Shown here: positions 53,926 through 63,015 of the stretch, in pieces
Layout of the letters: every line of letters starts with the position of its first letter
Numbering within the stretch: the stretch's first letter is position 1
Origin: CAJXZP01 sp963974475
Lineage (GTDB): Bacteria; Bacteroidota; Bacteroidia; Flavobacteriales_G; Salibacteraceae
Assembly (NCBI GenBank): GCA_963974475.1
Contig: CAXBCR010000009.1
Location: 1-64,000, forward strand
Direction: 5' to 3'
Length of the DNA: 64,000 nt
Position numbers and translations under genes: made by a program
The notes under the pieces: model-generated
What the model was told of the DNA's origin: nothing
The model's input: the letters and a program-made list of their open reading frames with translations, nothing else
The model's database searches: none

Positions 53926-56001
53926 ATGTCAACATTTCAAGAATTAGGCCTTGGCGATCAAGTCATAGAAGCCATTACAGAGTTAGGATACGAAACTCCT
54001 ACTCCAATTCAAGCAGAAGCAATTCCACAAGTTCTTACATCCAAAACGGATTTAATTGCATTGGCGCAAACCGGAACCGGGAAAACAGCTGCATTTGGAT
54101 TACCAATTATTAATCAGATTGACACTACGTCAACGCAAACACAATCTATTATTTTGTGCCCCACACGCGAACTCTGTTTACAGATTTCACGTGATTTAGA
54201 GAGCTACTCAAAGAAGATAAGAGGTTTGAAAATCACCGCTGTTTATGGCGGTACACCAATTGATGCCCAAATTAGAGCCCTTGCCAAAGGCACTCAAATT
54301 GTAGTGGGTACTCCGGGTCGGGTGATCGACCTTATTATGCGTAAAAAGCTAAAACTTGCAAATGTTGAGTGGTTAGTTTTAGACGAAGCAGATGAAATGC
54401 TATCTATGGGATTTAAAGATGATTTAGATACCATCTTAGCAGAAACTCCAAAAGAAAAGCAAACTTTATTATTCTCGGCTACTATGCCAAATGGGATTAA
54501 TAAAATTACAAAGCAGTACATGAATAACCCTACCCAAATAGAGGTAGCAAAAAGAAATACTGGAAATACCGATGTAGAGCATGAATACTACATGGTGGCT
54601 GCAAGAGACCGTTATTTAGCGGTTAAAAGATTAGCGGATATGAATCCAAAAATCTATGGTATTATTTTCTGTAGAACACGAAGAGAAACCAAAGAAGTTG
54701 CAGAAAAATTAATGCAAGATGGCTACAATGCGGATGCATTGCATGGTGACTTATCACAAGCTCAACGTGATTACGTTATGGGTCGCTTCCGTAAAGGAGT
54801 GTTACAAATTTTAGTAGCTACCGATGTAGCGGCTAGAGGTTTAGATGTAAATGAATTAACACACGTAATCAATTACAATCTACCAGATGACGCGGAAGTT
54901 TATGTGCACCGTTCTGGACGTACCGGACGTGCGGGAAATAAAGGAAAATCAATTACGATTATCCATACCCGTGAAATGCGTAGAATTAAAGAATTGGAAC
55001 GCATGATTGGTCGTGGGTTTACCCAGCAACAAGTACCAACAGGTGATGCAATTTGTGAAGTTCAATTATTAAAATTAATTGACAATATCCAAAATATTGA
55101 AATCAACCAAGATCAAATTAATCCATTCATGCCAGCGGTAATGGAAAAATTAGGTCACATGGAAAAAGAAGATCTAATCAAACATTTTGTTTCTGCAGAA
55201 TTCAACCGATTCTTAGATTATTACAAAAATGCCCGTGATTTAAATGATTTTAAATCAGGTGGTAGAGATCGTGATGACCGTGGTGGACGTGACCGTAGAG
55301 ATCGCGGAGACCGTGGTGACAGAGGTGACCGCGGAGGTCGTGATGGTGGCCGAAGAGATAGAGGAAGTGATCGCAGAGATCGTTCCGAACGTGGAGACCG
55401 CACAGGTAGCGTTCGTAAAAGTCGAGGTAATGGCGAATTTTCTCGTTTCTTTATCAATGCAGGACGTGCCAATCGGTTAAATCCACAACGTTTGATGGGT
55501 ATGATCAATGAGCATCCAGCATTGGATGGAGTTGAAATAGGTCAAATTGATATTCAAAACAATTTCGCATTTTTCGAGGTAGATAAATCTAAAGCAGACG
55601 AAGTGATACCCGCTTTCAAAAACAAAGATTTAGACGGTTTAAAATTGTCTGTTGAACCAAGTGTTGGTAAAACAGGTGGATCCGAGGATAAAGCAAGTCG
55701 TGGAGATAGAGATTCAAGCAGAGGCGACCGAGGAGATAGACGCCCAAGTCGAAGCGATGGAGATAGAAGATCAAGAGGTTACGCTGACCGTAGAGATTCA
55801 AACCGTTCAGATCGTCCTGCTAGAGACCGTTCAGACAGACGTAATTTCAGCCATAATTCAGATGGAGACAGCTCAAATGGAGATCGTTCAAGGGCCAAAA
55901 CAAAAAGTGATTACCGTAAAAAATCAAGTGATTTCGACACCAATTCAGGTGCTACTGGAACCGATGAAAAAGCGGAAAGACGTAAGAACCGAAAATGGTA
56001 A
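53926..56001 (+). CDS. DEAD-box RNA helicase with RGD-rich tails and a DbpA-like RNA-binding domain
   Basis: The protein has 691 residues. The helicase core has the Q motif (GYETPTPIQ), Walker A AQTGTGKT, PTREL, TPGR, DEAD, SAT and HRSGRTGRAG. After a linker come an Arg/Gly/Asp-rich segment (about 445-495), a DbpA-type RNA-binding fold (about 500-580, FSRFFINAGRANRLNPQRL), and a second RGD/Arg-Ser-rich segment (about 585-650). The two low-complexity segments flank the RNA-binding fold. Such helicases remodel ribosomal or cold-shock RNA. A strong terminator closes the gene. Confidence 0.95.
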   Translation: MSTFQELGLGDQVIEAITELGYETPTPIQAEAIPQVLTSKTDLIALAQTGTGKTAAFGLPIINQIDTTSTQTQSIILCPTRELCLQISRDLESYSKKIRGLKITAVYGGTPIDAQIRALAKGTQIVVGTPGRVIDLIMRKKLKLANVEWLVLDEADEMLSMGFKDDLDTILAETPKEKQTLLFSATMPNGINKITKQYMNNPTQIEVAKRNTGNTDVEHEYYMVAARDRYLAVKRLADMNPKIYGIIFCRTRRETKEVAEKLMQDGYNADALHGDLSQAQRDYVMGRFRKGVLQILVATDVAARGLDVNELTHVINYNLPDDAEVYVHRSGRTGRAGNKGKSITIIHTREMRRIKELERMIGRGFTQQQVPTGDAICEVQLLKLIDNIQNIEINQDQINPFMPAVMEKLGHMEKEDLIKHFVSAEFNRFLDYYKNARDLNDFKSGGRDRDDRGGRDRRDRGDRGDRGDRGGRDGGRRDRGSDRRDRSERGDRTGSVRKSRGNGEFSRFFINAGRANRLNPQRLMGMINEHPALDGVEIGQIDIQNNFAFFEVDKSKADEVIPAFKNKDLDGLKLSVEPSVGKTGGSEDKASRGDRDSSRGDRGDRRPSRSDGDRRSRGYADRRDSNRSDRPARDRSDRRNFSHNSDGDSSNGDRSRAKTKSDYRKKSSDFDTNSGATGTDEKAERRKNRKW
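55256..55415 (+). repeat. Imperfect coding repeats for the Arg/Gly/Asp-rich linker
   Basis: Six- and nine-base units such as GGTGACCGT and CGTGGAGAC recur, encoding RGD and GDR triplets. A similar tract lies at about 55680-55830. The repeats are in frame. Confidence 0.7.
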
Positions 56002-56026
56002 TTTAAATCTTTAAAAGAATATAATT

Positions 56027-56060
56027 AAATGGGGGAAAGCGGTGCTTTCCCCCATTTTTT
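56027..56060 (+). terminator. Terminator after the DEAD-box helicase gene
   Basis: AAATGGGGGAAAGC pairs perfectly with GCTTTCCCCCATTT with a three-base loop and a T-run of eight. Confidence 0.95.
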
Positions 56061-56061
56061 T

Positions 56062-56417
56062 TAACCAAAAAACTCCAATCTTAGGGCTTCCTTAAGATTT
56101 CCTTAAGCCCAAATTTGTCGTTTTTTTAATCACCACAATTCAATACTTTTGAGCAGGTTGGTCTTGGTTTGATAAAATCTAACGGAAACAAAAGGATTAC
56201 AATATGGTATCACTGCAATTACGGTTTGGAAACTTATTGCAAAGTCGCAAGTTTATGCACTTTCCAACCTCGGTTTGTTCGATTCTAGCTAATCTTTTAA
56301 AAAAAACTAATTCCTTATTTTTAGATTTATCATTTCCCACTTCAGAATACAGTATCCAACCTATTGCTACCATTTCACAGGTTAGAATAAAAAACAATAC
56401 TTTTAATATAAATTCGG
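56062..56417. other. Long leader region before the multihaem cytochrome cluster
   Basis: 356 bases with no convincing gene. A TACTTTTG box at 56144-56151 could start the cluster's transcript, which would make a leader of about 260 bases. Frames of up to 100 codons exist on both strands, but their composition and lack of any recognisable domain argue against real proteins. Confidence 0.4.
56144..56151 (+). promoter_or_regulatory. Putative -7 element TACTTTTG for the cytochrome cluster
   Basis: It matches TAnnTTTG and is the only good match between the helicase terminator and the first cluster gene. The -33 element is not clear. Confidence 0.4.
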
Positions 56418-57278
56418 ATGAAAAAAACAGTTCATGCCATCTATATATGGTCAATGACCGCTATTGTGATTTTAGTAACTACTTACGTTGCCTATTACGG
56501 TTATGACTATTATGTAAGTCCCATAGAAGAACGTTTTTATTTACCAATGCATGACCAATTAAAACCAAGCGGTTCATTTGGTCATGGACTTGGGATAATT
56601 GGAACAGCCATGATTGTTTTTGGGGTTGGAATCTACATTGCCCGTAAACGTTATCGTTTTATGGCAAAATACCTACGTTTAAAATACCTACTAGAATTTC
56701 ATATCTTTTTATGTGTCCTAGGTCCTATTCTTATTCTTTTTCATACCGCATTTAAATTTGGCGGAATGGTGTCTATTGCATTTTGGAGTATGGTTTTAGT
56801 GGTTTTGAGTGGCGTGATTGGTCGCTTTATTTACATTCAAATTCCACGTACTATAAAAGGTAGAGAATTGAGTTTAGGCGAGGTAAAAGATATGAAAACA
56901 AACATATCTGATTCGTTGGCTTCTCAAGAAACTTTAGATTCAGAAACTATTCAAGCAATTCAACAAGTGGTTTCTGAAAACGAATCCAACTTTGATGATT
57001 TATCTTACATCTCCAAGTATTTTATGGATAAAAAATCATTACGTAAAATTCGAAAAAGTTTAAAAGCAAAAGGCATTGCTCGTAGAGAAGTCAAAACCAT
57101 ATTAAATATGGTGCGAGAGGAAATCTCCTTATCCAATAAAATTAGACGTTTACAAACCATGCAAAACCTTTTTAAATATTGGCATGTAGCTCATTTACCA
57201 TTCGCATTAATAATGCTAATAATATTAGTTGTTCATGTAGGTGTAACAGTCGCTTTCGGCTATAAATGGATGTTTTAA
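56418..57278 (+). CDS. Cytochrome b-like membrane protein with two H-x13-H pairs
   Basis: The protein has 286 residues and about five transmembrane helices (about 8-28, 55-75, 92-111, 118-140, 260-282). Two helices carry histidine pairs 14 residues apart: His95/His109 and His259/His273. In di-haem membrane cytochromes b and ferric-reductase-type proteins such spacing places two haems on the two sides of the membrane. Between the fourth and fifth helices is a charged cytoplasmic or periplasmic loop (about 141-255). The direct partner is the FAD protein, whose start codon overlaps this stop codon. A role as inner-membrane electron carrier is inferred from motif and context. Confidence 0.75.
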   Translation: MKKTVHAIYIWSMTAIVILVTTYVAYYGYDYYVSPIEERFYLPMHDQLKPSGSFGHGLGIIGTAMIVFGVGIYIARKRYRFMAKYLRLKYLLEFHIFLCVLGPILILFHTAFKFGGMVSIAFWSMVLVVLSGVIGRFIYIQIPRTIKGRELSLGEVKDMKTNISDSLASQETLDSETIQAIQQVVSENESNFDDLSYISKYFMDKKSLRKIRKSLKAKGIARREVKTILNMVREEISLSNKIRRLQTMQNLFKYWHVAHLPFALIMLIILVVHVGVTVAFGYKWMF

Positions 57279-58609
57279 TGGAACAGCTAATTGAACAATT
57301 TGTTATTTACGGTGGTCTCGCAATAATCTGCGGAATCATTTTATGGGTGTATTTTAGGAGTCACAAGAAAAGCTCCAAAATAGTTCGAAAAAAAGTGGCG
57401 CAAGCGAAAGAAGAAGGACTTTTTGAGCCTGTTTCATTACATCCGCATATCGACCTAGAAACCTGCATTGGTAGTGGTGCATGCGTAAAGAGTTGTCCTG
57501 AAAAAGATATTATTGGTTTAGTGGATGGAGCGGGAACGGTAATTAACACCTCTCAATGTGTAGGGCATGGGGCATGTTTTCATGCGTGCCCAGTGGAAGC
57601 TATTACCTTAAGAATTGGAACAGAAACCAGAGGGGTTGAGTTACCCCATGTGAACGAAAATTTTGAAACCAATATGGCCGGCATCTACATTGCTGGTGAA
57701 CTGGGTGGAATGGGACTAATCAAAAATAGCGTGGAACAAGGTAAACAAGCCATGCAAAATTTGATAAAGGCTAAAAAGCCAAATCCAAATGGTGTTTTAG
57801 ATGTGGTTATTATAGGAGCAGGACCAGCAGGGATTTCTGCCGCATTAACTGCCAAGGAACATGGACTTGACTTCAAAATTTTAGAACAAGACTCCTTAGG
57901 TGGAACCGTATTTACGTTTCCCAGATCTAAAGTGGTTATGACTGCACCAATGGAATTACCGCTTTACGGAAAGGTGAAATTATTTAACACCTCCAAAGAT
58001 GAGTTACTTCAACTTTGGAGAAAAGTAACTTCCGAAAACGATATTACCATTCAAGAAAACACGAAGGTGGAAAGTATCATTCCAAAAGAAGGAGACGTGT
58101 TTAAAGTCGTTACTAAGGAAGGGGAAGAAATAATATGTAATAATGTTTTACTATCCATTGGAAGAAGAGGAAGTCCAAGAAAATTAAACATTCCTGGAGA
58201 AAATTCTCCAAACGTAGCCTATCGCCTACTAGAACCTGAACGGATAAAAAATAAAAAAATAATGGTTGTAGGTGGAGGCGATTCAGCCATTGAATCTGCG
58301 CTATTATTAAAAGACGAAAACAAGGTTATTCTTTCCTATCGAAAGGATTCATTTTCAAGAATTAAGCTAGCTAACAAGGCTAAAATTTCGGAAGCTATAA
58401 TTACAGGGGAAATTGAAGTTGTTTTCAATTCTAACTTAGTTTCCATTGCGGAAAAATCCGTAGTATTGAGTGTAAATAATATTACTACCAATGTGGAAAA
58501 CGACTTGGTATATATTTTTGCTGGAGGGGAACTTCCAACAAAATTTTTACAAAAAATTGGTATCTTGATTACCAAACGATTTGACCATATCATGAAACAA
58601 CACAATTAA
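57266..58609 (+). CDS. Membrane-anchored ferredoxin-FAD/NAD(P) oxidoreductase
   Basis: The protein has 447 residues. Start options are ATG 57266 and ATG 57278; the latter forms a TAATG overlap with the previous stop codon and may be the true one. One N-terminal TM helix (about 12-28) precedes two ferredoxin-like cluster motifs, CIGSGACVKSCP (near 72) and CVGHGACFHACP (near 99). In both, the second Cys of the classical CxxCxxCxxxCP is replaced, by Ser in the first and His in the second. The rest is a two-dinucleotide-binding fold: GAGPAGISAALTA (FAD, near 180) and VVGGGDSAIESALLL (NAD(P), near 335). It resembles flavin-dependent NAD(P)H oxidoreductases with N-terminal ferredoxin domains and could connect NAD(P)H to the cytochrome b-like protein. 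Confidence 0.85.
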   Translation: MDVLMEQLIEQFVIYGGLAIICGIILWVYFRSHKKSSKIVRKKVAQAKEEGLFEPVSLHPHIDLETCIGSGACVKSCPEKDIIGLVDGAGTVINTSQCVGHGACFHACPVEAITLRIGTETRGVELPHVNENFETNMAGIYIAGELGGMGLIKNSVEQGKQAMQNLIKAKKPNPNGVLDVVIIGAGPAGISAALTAKEHGLDFKILEQDSLGGTVFTFPRSKVVMTAPMELPLYGKVKLFNTSKDELLQLWRKVTSENDITIQENTKVESIIPKEGDVFKVVTKEGEEIICNNVLLSIGRRGSPRKLNIPGENSPNVAYRLLEPERIKNKKIMVVGGGDSAIESALLLKDENKVILSYRKDSFSRIKLANKAKISEAIITGEIEVVFNSNLVSIAEKSVVLSVNNITTNVENDLVYIFAGGELPTKFLQKIGILITKRFDHIMKQHN

Positions 58610-58612
58610 GAA

Positions 58613-60208
58613 ATGATGAAAAAATCCATCTTATCTATTTTGTTTTTTATGCTAGCAATTAGTTCTGCCGGCATTGCGCAGTTGTCTCCTGGAGATTTAA
58701 CCAAAGCGCATGCTGAATTTGAGGGGCTATCTAACTGTACCCAATGTCATGATTTAGGTAACAAAGTAACCAACAAAAAATGTTTAGCTTGTCACGATGA
58801 TATGAAAGCCCTAATTACAAAAAACAAGGGATATCATGTAAGTAGCGAGGTGAAAAACAAAGATTGTTTTGAATGTCATAGCGAACATAATGGTCGTAAT
58901 TTTGATATGACCCGATTTAACGAAGACGATTTTAATCACGATTTAGCAGATTATAAATTGGAAGGTAAACACAAAACCATTGATTGTAAAAAGTGTCATA
59001 TATCTGAAAACATTAGTGATCCTAAACTCAAAAAAAGAGAAATGACCTTTATGGGCCTGGACCAAGAATGTTTGTCATGTCACGATGATTTCCATCAAAA
59101 AACGCTTTCTGATAATTGCATTGAATGTCATAACACAGAAAAATTTAGGCCCGCCAAAAACTTTGATCATTCTAAGGATACCGACTACCCGCTATTGGGT
59201 GAGCATGCTGAAGTGGAATGTAAAAAATGCCATGCTGTAGTCACTCGGAATGGAGTTGAATTTCAGGAATTTGCTGATGTAGCGTTTAAAGATTGTAAAT
59301 CATGTCATGATGATCCACATGACAGCCATTTGGAGGGAGAATGTAAATCTTGTCACACGGAAAAATCATTCGATATTTTTAAAGGTAAAAACACGTTCGA
59401 CCATAACACAACTGAGTTTACGCTTCGCGGCAAACATCAAACCGTAGATTGTTTTGAATGTCATACACGCGTAAAGGAACCATTAGCTATTTTCCAAGAT
59501 AACATAGGAATTACTGAAAACAAATGTGCAAAGTGCCATGAAGATCAGCACGAGACCAAATTTGGAAATGATTGCGCCCGATGTCATCAAGAATCGGGAT
59601 TTAAAAATCTTAAATCCATGGATGGCTTTGACCATGCGGTTACAGACTTTCCGCTGGAAGGAAAACATCAAACTACCGACTGTATTAAGTGCCACGCTAA
59701 CGGATATTCGGATGAGATTGAATTTACTTCTTGTATCACCTGCCATGAAGATTTTCATGAGGGACAATTTATAAAAAACGGTTTATCACCTGATTGTAAA
59801 GAATGTCATGCAGTAATAAAAGGCTTTGAAGAGAGTTTATATTCCATCGAACAACATCAATCAAATGACTTTCCATTGGAAGGAGCTCATGTAGCCACCC
59901 CTTGTTTTGCGTGTCACCTGAGTGAGGATAAATGGGATTTTACCGAACTTGGACAATCATGTACCGATTGTCATTTGGACCAACACCAAAAACAATTTGA
60001 GGTAGACGGGAAAACCAATTGTTTAAACTGTCATTCCAATGAAAATTGGAACCCTTCCAAATTCAATCACGATAAAACTGCCTTCCCATTAGATGGTAAA
60101 CACGAAAAAGTAGCATGCAAAAAATGTCATCAGCCCGAAATTGTGGGTAAGGATGAGGTTATTATTTACAAACTAAATAAATCAAAATGTATAGACTGTC
60201 ATTCTTAA
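58613..60208 (+). CDS. Exported multihaem cytochrome c, 20 CxxCH motifs
   Basis: The protein has 531 residues with a signal peptide (about 1-22, ending GIAQ). I count 20 CxxCH haem-binding motifs from residue 42 to the C-terminus. About six repeat units have the form DH-x5-7-F/YPLxGKH-x4-C-x2-C-H, so each unit offers extra His as distal haem ligands. This matches class III-like or doubled-CxxCH multihaem cytochromes that act as periplasmic or surface electron wires. The protein has no membrane anchor beyond the signal. Its gene starts 3 bases after the FAD gene and overlaps the next cytochrome gene by 22 bases. Confidence 0.93.
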   Translation: MMKKSILSILFFMLAISSAGIAQLSPGDLTKAHAEFEGLSNCTQCHDLGNKVTNKKCLACHDDMKALITKNKGYHVSSEVKNKDCFECHSEHNGRNFDMTRFNEDDFNHDLADYKLEGKHKTIDCKKCHISENISDPKLKKREMTFMGLDQECLSCHDDFHQKTLSDNCIECHNTEKFRPAKNFDHSKDTDYPLLGEHAEVECKKCHAVVTRNGVEFQEFADVAFKDCKSCHDDPHDSHLEGECKSCHTEKSFDIFKGKNTFDHNTTEFTLRGKHQTVDCFECHTRVKEPLAIFQDNIGITENKCAKCHEDQHETKFGNDCARCHQESGFKNLKSMDGFDHAVTDFPLEGKHQTTDCIKCHANGYSDEIEFTSCITCHEDFHEGQFIKNGLSPDCKECHAVIKGFEESLYSIEQHQSNDFPLEGAHVATPCFACHLSEDKWDFTELGQSCTDCHLDQHQKQFEVDGKTNCLNCHSNENWNPSKFNHDKTAFPLDGKHEKVACKKCHQPEIVGKDEVIIYKLNKSKCIDCHS

Positions 60209-61419
60209 TACTCGTATGGATGCTTTCCGGAACAGCATTTGCGCAATCGCCACATGGTGATTCGTTAACGCTAAATTGCGCGGAATGTCATACCTCTGAA
60301 GGCTGGAACTCAATTGGAGACAGCATTTCTTTTGACCATAGTACCACCGCTTTTCCATTGGAAAACAGCCATGAAACGGTCAATTGCAAAAGTTGTCATA
60401 GCTCCTTGGTTTTTAATGAAGCCTCAAATGAATGTGCCTCGTGTCATACAGATATTCATAGTATGACGGTAGGTAATGAATGTGCCAGTTGTCATACAAC
60501 CCAAAATTGGCTTATTGACTTTATTCCTGAATTACATGAACAAAATGGTTTTGCGTTGGTCGGTTCGCACTCTTTAGCTAGCTGTATTGACTGCCATATT
60601 TCAGTTAACAGTTTACGATTTGAACGAATAGGAAATGAGTGCATCAATTGTCATTTAGATGATTTTTCAGCTACTCAACAACCCAATCACCAGGCGGTAG
60701 GTTTTTCAACCAATTGTATCGAGTGCCATGATCCATTTTCAAACACATGGACTTCAGACATTATTAATCACGATTTCTTCCCATTAGAGGGAGGTCATGC
60801 AATTGACGATTGTTTAAAATGCCATGATGTGACTGATTATTCCACCTTGTCTCCTGAATGTACCAGCTGTCACTTGGATGATTTCAATAAAACTGAAAAT
60901 CCAAATCATACGGAAGTGGATTTTTCTACTAATTGTATCGAATGTCATACTATTGATGATTGGTCACCTTCTACCTATGATCATAGTAAATATCCTTTGC
61001 ATGGTGCGCATGCATTAATTGTGGGAGACTGTGACGCATGCCATAACGGGAATTACGACAACACACCAAACACATGTATTGAGTGTCATGCCGATGATTA
61101 TAATGCCGCAAAAGACCCAGACCACAAAGGATTGAATTTCGGAACGGATTGTTTAGAATGTCATACAGAGACCAGTTGGAAACCAGCCACTTTTGACCAT
61201 GACGGCAAATATTTCCCAATTTATTCAGGTAAACATAATAACGAATGGAACAAATGTTCTGAATGTCATACTACTTCAAACGATTATTCTGCTTTTAGTT
61301 GTGTTGATTGTCATGAACATAGCGATCGTGCTAGATTAGCAAGAAAACATGACGAGGAAAGAGATTACGTATTTGAAAGTAACGCATGTTATAAATGCCA
61401 TCCTGACGGATCCGAATAA
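60187..61419 (+). CDS. Exported multihaem cytochrome c, 16 CxxCH motifs
   Basis: The protein has 410 residues with a signal peptide (about 1-19, ending AFAQ). I count 16 CxxCH motifs. Its repeat unit (DH-x-x-x-FPLEGGH-type followed by CxxCH) resembles that of the upstream protein, so the two are probably ancient paralogues. It ends in a short Arg/Glu/His-rich tail with the final CYKCH. Its start lies inside the 3' end of the upstream gene in another frame, so translation is coupled. The next gene, an outer-membrane barrel, begins 5 bases downstream. Confidence 0.93.
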   Translation: MYRLSFLILVWMLSGTAFAQSPHGDSLTLNCAECHTSEGWNSIGDSISFDHSTTAFPLENSHETVNCKSCHSSLVFNEASNECASCHTDIHSMTVGNECASCHTTQNWLIDFIPELHEQNGFALVGSHSLASCIDCHISVNSLRFERIGNECINCHLDDFSATQQPNHQAVGFSTNCIECHDPFSNTWTSDIINHDFFPLEGGHAIDDCLKCHDVTDYSTLSPECTSCHLDDFNKTENPNHTEVDFSTNCIECHTIDDWSPSTYDHSKYPLHGAHALIVGDCDACHNGNYDNTPNTCIECHADDYNAAKDPDHKGLNFGTDCLECHTETSWKPATFDHDGKYFPIYSGKHNNEWNKCSECHTTSNDYSAFSCVDCHEHSDRARLARKHDEERDYVFESNACYKCHPDGSE

Positions 61420-61424
61420 ATAAA

Positions 61425-62996
61425 ATGAAACTATTCCATCTTATTATATTATTATCGTTTACTAGTCTGAGTTTTGGTCAAAACTCAGACAATAATCGCG
61501 TGGGAAAAATTTCATATGTCACGTCATCCAATGTGTATGCGAAATTTGAGCAGACCCAAGACATCCAAATTGGAGATACTTTAAAAATAATGGTAAATGC
61601 GGTACTCACCCCTTGTTTGGTAGTTACCGCAAAATCATCTACATCGGTGGTTTGCAAACCAATTTCCAATATTCCTTTAAAAAAGGCGGATGAAATTATT
61701 TTTCACCCTACTCCTATTCTTGTCAACACAGAAGATGAAATGGAGGCGGACACCATCGTTACTCCTAGAGTATCTCCGTGGCCCAGACGCCTGAAAAACG
61801 TGTCGGGTAAATTATCTGCTTCCGTTAACAGCAACCTGGCCCCTGTTCGAAATAATTCGTTTCGTACCATGTATCGGTTTTCTATGGATGCAAACCATAT
61901 CAATGATTCCAAATTTTCATTTGAAACATACATCAACTATAGCCAAAACTTCAATCAAAACATCGAAACAGGTCTCCAGAAAAGAGATTATTTAAATGTG
62001 TACAATTTGGCGGTTAGATATGATGTAGATTCTTCCCTAACCCTAACTTTAGGTAGAAAAATAAACAATAAAGCATCTACTTTGGGAGTGATAGATGGAT
62101 TGCAAGCAGAAAAGTACTTTGGCAAATTCTACATCGGAGGAATTATTGGTTTTAGACCCGATGTGGCTACATTCACATTCAACCCAAACTTAATACAAGG
62201 AGGCGGCTATGTTGGATTTAATGGACATAATAAAAAAATATCCTCTCAAACCACGATGGGCTACCTACAGCAAACCAATTCTGGTAAGACGGATAGGAGT
62301 TTTGCGTATTTTCAGCACAGTAGTAGATTGGGACGGAAAACTTCTATATATACTTCGTTAGAAATGGATTTGTATAATAACCCTTTGATTAGCGCTGCTT
62401 CTAGTCCTAGATTGACCAACATTTACCTTTCAGCAAATTACAAGCTTACCAAAAAAATTAGATTTAGTGTTTCCTTTGGCTCCCGTAAGCGAATCTTGTA
62501 TTATCAAACCTATCCAGACCAAATTACACAGGTGTTAGCCAATGATGAAGCTCGTAAAGGAATCTCATTTAAAGTACATATGCGTCCTACCCAAAACACG
62601 AGTGCTGGATTGAGTTTTAGTAACCGATTTCAAAACAATAGCCAAAATAAATCGAACAACTTAAACGGGTATTTTAGCTTACGTGAAATTCCAAAAATCG
62701 GAGGGCGTCTATCCGTTAATTTGAATTTAAATACTTCTAATTATTTCACGAATTATATTGCTTCAATTAGTCATTCTCGGACTCTTATTCCGAATAAATT
62801 AAATGCCGTATTTTATTTGAGGTTTGTGAATTACAAATACTTAAATCAAAACTTAACTCGTCAGCAAAGTTATTTAGGGACATCCTTAAATTACCAATTA
62901 AAAAGAAAACTAACATGTTATTTACTAGGAGAGGTTTCCACACAAAGCAAGGACAACTTGTACCGATTAAATTTTAAAATTATTCAACGGTTTTAA
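61425..62996 (+). CDS. Outer-membrane barrel of the cytochrome cluster
   Basis: The protein has 523 residues with a signal peptide (about 1-19). The N-terminal 90 residues form a small beta domain (VGKISYVTSSNVYAKFEQ). The rest (about 125-523) has repeated amphipathic strands of barrel type and a C-terminal Phe (IIQRF), the usual outer-membrane insertion signal. I do not recognise its family; no MtrB-type CxxC is visible. Placed next to two multihaem cytochromes it could be a conduit that holds or feeds a cytochrome at the outer membrane. That is inference. Confidence 0.75.
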   Translation: MKLFHLIILLSFTSLSFGQNSDNNRVGKISYVTSSNVYAKFEQTQDIQIGDTLKIMVNAVLTPCLVVTAKSSTSVVCKPISNIPLKKADEIIFHPTPILVNTEDEMEADTIVTPRVSPWPRRLKNVSGKLSASVNSNLAPVRNNSFRTMYRFSMDANHINDSKFSFETYINYSQNFNQNIETGLQKRDYLNVYNLAVRYDVDSSLTLTLGRKINNKASTLGVIDGLQAEKYFGKFYIGGIIGFRPDVATFTFNPNLIQGGGYVGFNGHNKKISSQTTMGYLQQTNSGKTDRSFAYFQHSSRLGRKTSIYTSLEMDLYNNPLISAASSPRLTNIYLSANYKLTKKIRFSVSFGSRKRILYYQTYPDQITQVLANDEARKGISFKVHMRPTQNTSAGLSFSNRFQNNSQNKSNNLNGYFSLREIPKIGGRLSVNLNLNTSNYFTNYIASISHSRTLIPNKLNAVFYLRFVNYKYLNQNLTRQQSYLGTSLNYQLKRKLTCYLLGEVSTQSKDNLYRLNFKIIQRF

Positions 62997-63015
62997 GTAA
63001 TCAATCTCAATCATT

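Noticed and set aside
56204..56506. 100-codon plus-strand frame in the cytochrome leader
   Set aside because: No domain, odd composition and partial overlap with the first cluster gene; a minus-strand frame covers the same stretch equally well.
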